Assembly: GCA_031253495.1 (NCBI GenBank)
Contig: JAIRWC010000030.1
Span: 1-56,707 of the forward strand
Length of the DNA: 56,707 bases
Direction of reading: 5' to 3'
Origin: Oscillospiraceae bacterium
Lineage (GTDB): Bacteria > Bacillota > Clostridia > Oscillospirales > Ruminococcaceae
Each line of letters starts with the position of its first letter. Positions within the stretch are counted from its first letter, which is position 1. Below, in pieces: positions 49,951 through 56,707 of the stretch. Position numbers and translations under genes: made by a program. Under the pieces are notes generated by a model that was given only the letters and a program-made list of their open reading frames with translations, did not search any database and was not told where the DNA came from.

Positions 49951-52900
49951 ATGAAACCCAACGGATTCAAAATAGCCGCGAAAAGCGCCGACAAGGGCGT
50001 TATGCTCAAATGGGACGAAGTGCCGGGCGCGGACGGTTATCGCGTTTATATGAAAAAAGACGGAGAATTTAAGGGTATACGCAACGTTAAGGAAACTTCA
50101 ATCAAACTGACGGGGCTGGAAAACGGCGAACTTTACACGTTTTTGATAAAAGCGACGAACGGCGGGGCGGCGGCGGCGGAATCCGAACCGGTTTCCTGCG
50201 CGCCCTTGGGCGCGCCCTCGGACTTAACCGCCGAAAGCGGGGACGAAACGGTCTTCCTTTCGTGGGGGGCGGCGGAGAACGCCTATTCGTACCGCGTTTA
50301 CATTTCGGACGGTTCCGAATCGGAGAAGGGCAAATTTTCGGCGTATATGTACTCCGGCGCGGAGAGCTGCGCCGTTCGCGGGCTGAAAAACAAAAAGAAT
50401 TATAAATTTAAGGTGCGCGCCTGCAAATTCGCCGAGGGGACGGAATATTACGGCGGCTTTTCCGGCGTCGTTTCCGCCGTCCCCGCCGAAGACGCGATGG
50501 CCGTAATCCCCGCCCACTTACATATCGAACCGGGGCAAAGGGGCGGCTTTATCTGCGCCGCGCCGGGCGCGTCATGGAAAAGCTCGGACGAAAACGTCGC
50601 GACGGTCGACGGTTTGGGTGCCGTCGTCGGGGTGGGCAACGGTTCCGCCCGCATAACCGTTACGGCGAAAAACGGGAAGACGTCCCACGCCGGCGTTACG
50701 GTCGGGCGCGAAAGCCCAAAATCCCGCGAACCGTTGCCGTTGCCGCGCTATTCCGGGAAAAACGGCGTCTTGTCCCCGCGAAACCACACGGCGAGGATAA
50801 TTATCGCGGGCGACGTCATGTGCCTTTCCGAACAGCAGGAAGCCAAGGGCGCGCGCGGCGACTATTCCGGTTGCTTCGACCCGTCGCGGGAAATTATCGC
50901 CGGGGCGGACTATTCGATAGGGACGCTTGTTTACGAATACTCGCCGAGGAAACCGTCGGCGCGCGACTGCCCGTTCGCGGGGGGCGCGAGGAACTATAAC
51001 GCGCCGCCCGCCTTTATTGAGGCGGTGAGGGGCGCGGGGTTCGACTGCGTCGCGTCGGTTCTGCCCGTTTCGGGGGAAACCGGGAGCGAGCTTATCCGTT
51101 GCGGCGTAAATTATACCGACATAAACGAAAAAGGGCGCGTTATCGCGGAAATCAACGGAATCAAAACGGCTTTCGTAACGTTTAGGTTCGACGGGGCGAC
51201 GGCTGTTTTAAACCCCGCCGACATAGTTTCGGTCAAAAACGAGGGGGCGGATTTTATAATCGCGCTTTGCCGTTGGGGCGTCGCGGATTCCCACATGGTT
51301 CGCGATAATCAGCGGGCGGTCGCGGAACGCCTCGCCGCTTTCGGGGCGGACTGCGTCGTGGGGGGCGGTCCCGGCGTTATTCAAGGGAACGCGGTTTTCA
51401 GCACCGAAGACGGCAGGGACGTTCCCGTGTTTTATTCGCTGGGGAATTTTATCACGTCGGTTTCGGAACTCCCCGCGAACCGCGATTCCTGCTTGCTTTC
51501 CCTAACTTTGCGAAAAGCCCGCCACGACGATTCCGACGCGAAAATCGCGGATATAAAGCTAATCCCCTGCACCGTCGCGGATAACTTCAAAGGCTGCGCT
51601 TATGCCGCCGTGCCGTTGGAGGGCGAAAACGCCCCGGCTTTTTTATCCGCCGTTAAGCGCGTGAACGCGGTTCTCGGCCCGGAATTCGCGTTGCCGCAGG
51701 AAGCCTCGGACGCCGGCGAAACGCTTTCGGCGCGCCCCGAGGGAGAAGAGCCCGAACCCGACGAATCCGACTATACCCCCGCCGCCCCGGAAGAAACGCG
51801 GGCGCGCCTCATCGGTTCCCGCGTGATTGAGGAAATCGTTTCCGAAATGGACGGCGTTACCGTAAGCTCGTCGCTCATCGGCGTATCCGCGCTTACCGTA
51901 ACGGAAATTCCCGAGGTCGGGGACGAATGGCTGATTGTCGATTTTTACGGTGCGGCGACAATCCCGGCGGGCGGCGTCAACCCGTCCGTTAAAGAATCGT
52001 TTTGGAAAGCGAGGATGGACAAATTCACGGAGGCGGTGAAAGCGGCGTATCCGCCCTACCGCGTTATTCTCATAAGCCACAGGCTTAACCGTTTTTACGC
52101 GGTTCAAAAGCAGGTGAGGCTGTTCGGGGAGGCGCCGGGCGACGGCGACCGCGCCACCAAACTTTCAAGGATTATCAAACGGCTGGAGGATTATTTCATT
52201 GAAAAAGTCAACCCCGTCGTTATAGACGTCGCCAAAGAATATTTCGCGGCGGGCGCCGACGCCCCTTGCTACGACTCTTTTTTTTCGGAACACGCGCGGC
52301 GCGTTTTGAACGGGATTTTCAACGGCGAAACCGAACCCGTCCTTTACGCGGACATATGGCTGAAAAGGTATCTGTATTATTATGACAGCCTCGTTTTGAG
52401 GAAACTCTCGCCGTTCGTGCTGAACGACAGGGAATGTGCCGCCGACATTATAGCGGAAAAATCCTCGAAGGAATTTATCCGGGAATATTCCGACGAGTTG
52501 ATTGAGATTAAACAAGCCGGTCTGTCGACGGAAAACGTCTTGGAATTGTCGGGCAGGTACGGCAGGGAGTTCATTAACGGCGTCAAGGCGATTAAAGCCG
52601 CGGCGCAGGGCGATTTTGACGAATCCGGCAAGGTGTTTTCCGTTATGTTCGACCGCTCGTTTGAAATCCTCGGCGAGTTAATCAAGCCCGTTTATAACGG
52701 GATACGCGAGTTTTTCCCCGATTTTGACGCGATAATAACGAAGCAGACGCTGCCGTTTTATTTTAAGCTTCTGCGCTTCGCGAGGAAGGCGAAAGCGGCG
52801 GGCGAGAGCCTTGTCGGCGCGGACGAGGCTTTGAGGGAATATTCGTTTTCTTCCTCTCCGCTCGAGGTGGACGTGTGGGGGACGGAGATATCGTATATTT

Positions 52901-53667
52901 CGGCCATGCTGTGCAATAAGACGGCGGTGAGGAATTATATAGAGAAGAACCCGTTTTGCTGGGCGTTCACCGAGCCCATCGCGCATACCGAAGAGATGTT
53001 CGAGCCCGTCGCGTCGTTCATGGGCAGCGAGGAATACCGCGACGCTTTCAAAAACAGCTTTGACAGAAAGGCGGGCGAAATTATCGCGAACAGCAACAGC
53101 CGCTGGCTTGTCGCGGATTTCTTTGATTTGGCTTATGAAATGGCGGCGTATAAAGGCGGTTTCTTTGAAATAGACGAGTTTACGAGGAGAACCGTGTTTT
53201 TCAACGACATAAAAAAAGAGTGCAAATTTTTCAGGTATTTCAAAAACTATGATAAAGAAACCGCGCAAAAAGCCTTGGACAAGATGATAGACGCCGTCGC
53301 CGGGAAATACGGCGGCAACATCATATTGAACCGCGTCAGCCCCGCGGAATATTACATCGACTTCGACGACGAGGTAAAGCCTTTGTCGGTGGATAAGGAT
53401 TACGTGGAGGGAACCGCCGCGGTTATCGCGGAATGTGAGCGGTATTTTATCGAAAAGACCGATTGCTACGTCATCGATATTTCCGGCTATTTCATGTCGG
53501 ACGAGCGTTATCCGCGCGGGGGCGCGAACATAGGGAATTATGAGGATATGTTCTATAAAAACACCGCGCTGTTCATGTCGAACATATTCAGGGGCAAGGA
53601 CGACGTCAAGGTGTACGACAGGATAAACCCCGTGTACCGGCTGATGAAGATGATTGAGCACGGATAA
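49951..53667 (+). CDS. Multidomain protein: FnIII-FnIII-BIG2, degenerate CapA-like fold, two DUF6270/SGNH-like regions
   Basis: ATG 49951 follows GGAGGT. 1238 residues without signal peptide or membrane segment. Residues 1-87 and 88-180 are fibronectin III domains (KWDEVPGADGYRVYMK; SWGAAENAYSYRVY). Residues 185-252 are BIG2-like (WKSSDENVATVDGLG). Residues 281-585 follow a CapA/PgsA metallophosphatase (GDVM, GADCVVGGGPGV, YSLGNF), but the usual NNH, HWG and GHHPH motifs read LPVSGETG, RWG and GGGPG. After an acidic linker, 617-790 and 970-1215 each resemble DUF6270-type SGNH-like domains, with GSR and GTE in place of GSC. It is probably non-enzymatic as a phosphatase. nspC starts one base after its stop. 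The domain calls after residue 600 are the least certain. Confidence 0.7.
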   Translation: MKPNGFKIAAKSADKGVMLKWDEVPGADGYRVYMKKDGEFKGIRNVKETSIKLTGLENGELYTFLIKATNGGAAAAESEPVSCAPLGAPSDLTAESGDETVFLSWGAAENAYSYRVYISDGSESEKGKFSAYMYSGAESCAVRGLKNKKNYKFKVRACKFAEGTEYYGGFSGVVSAVPAEDAMAVIPAHLHIEPGQRGGFICAAPGASWKSSDENVATVDGLGAVVGVGNGSARITVTAKNGKTSHAGVTVGRESPKSREPLPLPRYSGKNGVLSPRNHTARIIIAGDVMCLSEQQEAKGARGDYSGCFDPSREIIAGADYSIGTLVYEYSPRKPSARDCPFAGGARNYNAPPAFIEAVRGAGFDCVASVLPVSGETGSELIRCGVNYTDINEKGRVIAEINGIKTAFVTFRFDGATAVLNPADIVSVKNEGADFIIALCRWGVADSHMVRDNQRAVAERLAAFGADCVVGGGPGVIQGNAVFSTEDGRDVPVFYSLGNFITSVSELPANRDSCLLSLTLRKARHDDSDAKIADIKLIPCTVADNFKGCAYAAVPLEGENAPAFLSAVKRVNAVLGPEFALPQEASDAGETLSARPEGEEPEPDESDYTPAAPEETRARLIGSRVIEEIVSEMDGVTVSSSLIGVSALTVTEIPEVGDEWLIVDFYGAATIPAGGVNPSVKESFWKARMDKFTEAVKAAYPPYRVILISHRLNRFYAVQKQVRLFGEAPGDGDRATKLSRIIKRLEDYFIEKVNPVVIDVAKEYFAAGADAPCYDSFFSEHARRVLNGIFNGETEPVLYADIWLKRYLYYYDSLVLRKLSPFVLNDRECAADIIAEKSSKEFIREYSDELIEIKQAGLSTENVLELSGRYGREFINGVKAIKAAAQGDFDESGKVFSVMFDRSFEILGELIKPVYNGIREFFPDFDAIITKQTLPFYFKLLRFARKAKAAGESLVGADEALREYSFSSSPLEVDVWGTEISYISAMLCNKTAVRNYIEKNPFCWAFTEPIAHTEEMFEPVASFMGSEEYRDAFKNSFDRKAGEIIANSNSRWLVADFFDLAYEMAAYKGGFFEIDEFTRRTVFFNDIKKECKFFRYFKNYDKETAQKALDKMIDAVAGKYGGNIILNRVSPAEYYIDFDDEVKPLSVDKDYVEGTAAVIAECERYFIEKTDCYVIDISGYFMSDERYPRGGANIGNYEDMFYKNTALFMSNIFRGKDDVKVYDRINPVYRLMKMIEHG

Positions 53668-53668
53668 T

Positions 53669-54796
53669 ATGAATCTCGGAAGCGTATTGAAAAACGTTAA
53701 GACGCCCTGCTACGTTATCGACGAGGCGAGGCTTGTCCGCAACCTCGAAATCCTGCGGCGGCTTGAGGAACGGACGGGATGCCGCGTCCTTTTGGCGCAG
53801 AAAGCCTTCTCGATGTATTCGCTGTACCCGTTAATCAGGAAATACGTTTCCGGCACGGCGGCGAGCGGGTTGTATGAAGCGCGTTTGGGCAGGGAGGAAA
53901 TGGGGGGGGAAGTCCATGTTTTTTCCCCCGCCTACTCCGAAAGCGACTTCGCCGAGCTTGCGGGGATATGCGGGCATATCGTGTTTAACTCGTTCGGGCA
54001 GTGGGAAAAGTTCAAGGGCTCCGTCCCCGCCGGCGTAAGCGCGGGTTTACGCGTCAACCCCGAATATTCCACCCAAGACAAGGCGATTTACGACCCTTGC
54101 GCGCCGTTTTCGCGGTTGGGGGCGACGGCGGAAAGCGTAAGGGGCAAAGACCTTTCGGGAATAGAGGGGTTGCATTTCCACGCGCTGTGCGAACAAAACG
54201 CCGACGCGCTGGAGGCGACGTTTTCCGCCGTTACCGAAAAGTTCGGGTATTTGTTCCCTTATTTGAAATGGATAAACTTCGGCGGGGGGCACCACATTAC
54301 GAAAGAGGGCTACGACCTGCCTTTGTTGGAGAAGTGCGTTAAAAAAGCGCGGGGTTACGGCTTGGCGGTATACCTTGAGCCGGGGGAGGCGTTCGCGCTG
54401 GACGCGGGATATTTGGCGGCGGAAGTCCTCGACGTCGTTCATAACGGCATGGACATAGCCATACTCGACGCTTCCGCCGCCTGCCATATGCCCGACGTGA
54501 TTGAGGCGCCCTACCGCCCTGAAATCGCCGGGGCGGGGAAAGCGGGCGAAAAGGCTTATACCTGCCGTTTGGGCGGGAACACCTGCCTGGCGGGGGACAT
54601 AATAGGCGACTATTCGTTCGACGAAGCGCCGAAGCCGGGCGACCGGGTGATTTTCCTCGACATGGCGATATACACGATGGTGAAGAACAACACCTTCAAC
54701 GGGACGCCTTTGCCGGATATCGCCGTCTTGCGGGAAAACGGCGTCGTTGAAACCGTTAAGCGCTTCGGTTACGGGGATTTTAAAAACAGGCTTTGA
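53669..54796 (+). CDS. nspC: Carboxynorspermidine/carboxyspermidine decarboxylase
   Basis: PLP enzyme of the alanine-racemase-fold decarboxylases that makes norspermidine or spermidine from the carboxy form. 375 residues. The PLP lysine is in LLAQKAFSMYSL; HFHALCEQ, NFGGGHHITKEGYD, YLEPGEAF and GNTCLAGD are family motifs. ATG 53669 is one base after the preceding stop, with a weak ribosome site, so it depends on coupling. The usual partner, carboxyspermidine dehydrogenase, is not adjacent. Confidence 0.9.
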   Translation: MNLGSVLKNVKTPCYVIDEARLVRNLEILRRLEERTGCRVLLAQKAFSMYSLYPLIRKYVSGTAASGLYEARLGREEMGGEVHVFSPAYSESDFAELAGICGHIVFNSFGQWEKFKGSVPAGVSAGLRVNPEYSTQDKAIYDPCAPFSRLGATAESVRGKDLSGIEGLHFHALCEQNADALEATFSAVTEKFGYLFPYLKWINFGGGHHITKEGYDLPLLEKCVKKARGYGLAVYLEPGEAFALDAGYLAAEVLDVVHNGMDIAILDASAACHMPDVIEAPYRPEIAGAGKAGEKAYTCRLGGNTCLAGDIIGDYSFDEAPKPGDRVIFLDMAIYTMVKNNTFNGTPLPDIAVLRENGVVETVKRFGYGDFKNRL

Positions 54797-54819
54797 AAAT
54801 TTTTTTAAAAAACGCCAAT

Positions 54820-54846
54820 AAAACGGCGTTTTTTTTCGTCATGGCA
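54820..54846 (+). terminator. Terminator after nspC
   Basis: AAACGCC (54820-54826) pairs with GGCGTTT (54835-54841) and runs into a T stretch to 54846. Confidence 0.8.
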
Positions 54847-54888
54847 GACGGAAGGGTTTTATCCTTTCAGAAACGGAGGTCCGCCAAG

Positions 54889-55419
54889 GTGAACAACAAT
54901 GAAATTACGGCCGCGCTCGACGCCTTGCGCGGCGGCGACAAAAAAGCGTTTGAAGAACTTTACAACAACTTGCGCGTTCCGGCGTACACGATTATCTACC
55001 GGATTATGTGGGATAAATCGGCGGCGGAAGACATATTGCAGGAGTTTTTTATCAAACTGTATTTTTCGCCGCCCGAACCTTCGGTCAAAAACCCCCGCGC
55101 TTATATTTTCCGAACGGCGCGCAATCTCGCGACGGACGCGCTTCGGAAACGGCAGAAATGCCTTTCGCTCGACGAGATGGAGGACACGGTTCCCGATAAC
55201 GGCCTTTACGGCGCGAACGACTTGAAAATCGCCGTCAACGACGCTTTAAAAAGCCTGCCCGAGGACGAAAGCCAAATCGTTACCCTGCGCGCCATGGGGG
55301 AGCTGAAATTCCGCGAGATTTCCGAAATTATGAAAATCCCGCTCGGGACGGCGCTCTGGAAGTATCAAAAAGCGATAGGCAAACTGAAAAAAATACTCGA
55401 AGGAGAAGATGCGTTATGA
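54889..55419 (+). CDS. ECF-type RNA polymerase sigma factor (second)
   Basis: GTG 54889 has GGAGG (54875-54879) nine bases upstream; an in-frame ATG 32 codons earlier would start before the nspC terminator and is rejected. 176 residues. Region 2: LYNNLRVPAYTIIYRIMWDKSAAEDILQEFF in parts; region 4: LPEDESQIVTLRAMGELKFREISEIMKIPLGTALWK in parts. It is ATGA-coupled to a membrane protein, its likely regulator. No ECF promoter motif was identified. Confidence 0.87.
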   Translation: MNNNEITAALDALRGGDKKAFEELYNNLRVPAYTIIYRIMWDKSAAEDILQEFFIKLYFSPPEPSVKNPRAYIFRTARNLATDALRKRQKCLSLDEMEDTVPDNGLYGANDLKIAVNDALKSLPEDESQIVTLRAMGELKFREISEIMKIPLGTALWKYQKAIGKLKKILEGEDAL

Positions 55420-56513
55420 AAAAATTATCGTCATTATTTTTCGCGGCCGTTATGGGGTTAAGCCTGTCGGCGGGCGTTCACGCGGGGACGGAGGCTTCGG
55501 AAACCGATTATTTCGTCATACCCGCCGACCCCGCCGGAATCGCCGACCCCGCCGGAATCGCCGCGCCCGCCGGAATCACCACGCAAATCATAGACGTCGA
55601 AGACGTCGAACCCGTAAAAGACGAACCGTTCGCCGAGGACGGCGAATCCGAAGAAACCGCGCCGCCCGCTCCCCTTGAAGACGGCGACCCCTACGACGAC
55701 TGCGTTCAAGGACAGGGGACGGTTAAAAACCCCGAAGAATATTGGGATAAGAACGGTTACCCCGATTACGTCTCATGGGTTTGGGAGGTGTTTTTCATGA
55801 CATCTTCCGACGGAACGGCGCCGGGGACGAGCGGGAGTTACTGGGAAATAGGCGTCGTCGCTTCCGAATCCGACAGGGGCAAACAGGAAATAATCGAGTT
55901 GCTTTCGCCGGAATGTTATATGAAGTTTTTCGACGACGACTATTCTTACAACTATCGCGAGGAAGTCTATAAGGCGATTGCCCTCGATTGGGAAACCGAC
56001 CGGAATATTCTGGGCGTTTACGCGTCGAAGTTCGCCGCTACGATTACGGTCGTCTTGGCTGACGATTGCCCGTATGAGGAATACGCGGACCGATTTGGCG
56101 CGAAGTACGGTCCGTTCGTCTTGACGAAGGTGGAGGCGGAAGGCGGCGCCGACATGGGTTATGACGGAGGCGGGGCGCCGGGGGGAATTATCGTCGAGGG
56201 GGGCGACGGCCGCGAGATAGCGATAACCGGCGGCGGCGAGCAAATATTGTCGCCCGTTATCGGAGTAGACGCGCCCGCGAACCGCTCCGCGCTGTTATGG
56301 TCCGCGTTGGCCTGCGGCGTAATCCTTATCGGGACGGCTTTGACCGTTTTAATAAGGCAAAGACGGCGGGCGAAGCAAACAAACACGGGCGCCGTTATCG
56401 CGGCGGGAGAAAAAATGAGCGGCAAACAGGTGTTCGACGCGGTTAAAGAAAGCGCCGTAACCCCGTCGGACGAGCTGTTCGGCAAAATTATGGAACGGAT
56501 AGAGAAAAGATAA
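55416..56513 (+). CDS. Sigma-coupled membrane protein with outside N-domain and cytoplasmic tail
   Basis: 365 residues. A signal peptide (1-24, LFFAAVMGLSLSAGVHA) is followed by a Pro/Ala repeat (ADPAGIADPAGIAAPAGI), an acidic linker and an extracellular domain of about 200 residues, one membrane segment (about 290-312, ALLWSALACGVILIGTALTV) and a basic cytoplasmic tail of 50 residues ending SDELFGKIMERIEKR. No family recognised. The layout suggests an anti-sigma role, but the topology (N outside, C inside) is opposite to common anti-sigma factors. Confidence 0.7.
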   Translation: MKKLSSLFFAAVMGLSLSAGVHAGTEASETDYFVIPADPAGIADPAGIAAPAGITTQIIDVEDVEPVKDEPFAEDGESEETAPPAPLEDGDPYDDCVQGQGTVKNPEEYWDKNGYPDYVSWVWEVFFMTSSDGTAPGTSGSYWEIGVVASESDRGKQEIIELLSPECYMKFFDDDYSYNYREEVYKAIALDWETDRNILGVYASKFAATITVVLADDCPYEEYADRFGAKYGPFVLTKVEAEGGADMGYDGGGAPGGIIVEGGDGREIAITGGGEQILSPVIGVDAPANRSALLWSALACGVILIGTALTVLIRQRRRAKQTNTGAVIAAGEKMSGKQVFDAVKESAVTPSDELFGKIMERIEKR

Positions 56514-56531
56514 CCCCCGCTTTTGTTTAAA

Positions 56532-56567
56532 AAAATCCGATAAACCGCGGTTTATCGGATTTTTTTT
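56532..56567 (+). terminator. Terminator of the sigma operon
   Basis: AAAATCCGATAAACC and GGTTTATCGGATTTT form a perfect long stem around 56547, with the T-rich side running to 56567. It may work in both directions. Confidence 0.9.
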
Positions 56568-56590
56568 GCCGTTTTTCGCGTTGGTGTTCT

Positions 56591-56707
56591 TGTAACTGTC
56601 AAGTAGAATTGTACCATTTATGCCGAATAAAATTGTACCACGTTTTGTTTTAAAGGGGTATGCCCGCCCGGCAGGGGCTTTGCCCCTAAGAGGGCATGGT
56701 AAAATTC
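56591..56707. mobile_element. Probable end of an insertion sequence, continuing off the window
   Basis: From TGTAACTGTCAAG at 56591 the sequence turns AT-rich and carries AATTGTACCA at 56607-56616 and again at 56631-56640 (24 bp apart), then a GC hairpin (AGGGGC-TTT-GCCCCT). Repeated terminal boxes starting with TGT are typical of IS21-like ends. No transposase codons are inside the window, so the family is a guess. Confidence 0.4.

Noticed and set aside
54793-54888. Longer N-terminus of the second sigma factor
   Set aside because: It would begin inside nspC and read through the nspC terminator; GTG 54889 has a good ribosome site.

Overview
The window reads as chromosome of a Gram-positive, low-diversity-operon Clostridia (Oscillospirales/Ruminococcaceae-like) with fairly GC-rich coding sequence. 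Supporting signs are the gene strings infC-rpmI-rplT, topA-trmFO, plsX-rnc-(radical SAM)-smc, rplS-lepB-rbgA-rnhB-yraN and ylxM-ffh-rpsP-khpA, the single-chain 1228-residue PurL, AGGAGG-type ribosome binding sites, and clear TTGACA-17-TATAAT promoters. No genus can be assigned from the sequence alone. Most genes are on the + strand, packed with ATGA overlaps.

Layout. 1-4.1 kb: a partial secreted protein (minus strand), then tsaC/Sua5, coaE, a lytic transglycosylase and an M18 aminopeptidase. 4.1-6.2 kb: tRNA-Leu(CAA), an ECF sigma factor with a DUF4367 membrane partner, a small membrane protein and a 19-bp minisatellite. 6.2-12.3 kb: degV, uvrC, a one-frame RsmD-CoaD fusion, a coiled-coil protein, an EAL phosphodiesterase, and an AT-rich YoeB-type toxin-antitoxin pair. 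12.4-28.3 kb: infC-rpmI-rplT with a repeat-bearing leader, a SpoU methyltransferase, topA, trmFO, plsX, rnc, a radical SAM protein, smc, a GH3 glycosidase and metK. 28.4-32.1 kb: purL (minus). 32.3-42.8 kb: rplS, lepB, rbgA, rnhB, yraN, thrC, a phosphoesterase, tig, clpP, clpX, a LigB-domain protein and queA. 42.8-45.9 kb: a YtxH-like protein (minus), then ylxM, ffh, rpsP and khpA. 45.9-47.2 kb: a small insert (hypothetical protein plus DUF6273-type lipoprotein) bracketed by copies of a 16-bp sequence. 47.2-49.8 kb: a minus-strand operon (membrane protein, uridine phosphorylase, CorC/HlyC). 49.9-56.7 kb: a 1238-residue multidomain protein coupled to nspC, a second ECF sigma factor with a membrane partner, and the apparent end of an insertion sequence.

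Most genes are housekeeping: translation, protein export and turnover, CoA, phospholipid, methionine, threonine and purine metabolism, and DNA repair and topology. The unusual material is at the edges of these genes. Short tandem repeats sit directly against the ends or start signals of core genes (infC, tig, ylxM, metK/purL). Three genes appear to be transcribed with almost no 5' leader. infC appears to start at ATC. rsmD and coaD are joined in frame.

The strongest candidate for something undescribed is the 49951-53667 protein. It has FnIII-FnIII-BIG2 modules, then a CapA-like metallophosphatase fold in which the expected metal-binding histidines are all replaced, then two tandem regions that resemble DUF6270/SGNH-like domains but lack the GSC signature. 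It is cotranscribed with a carboxynorspermidine decarboxylase gene. All calls rest on reading the sequence; no database search was run.
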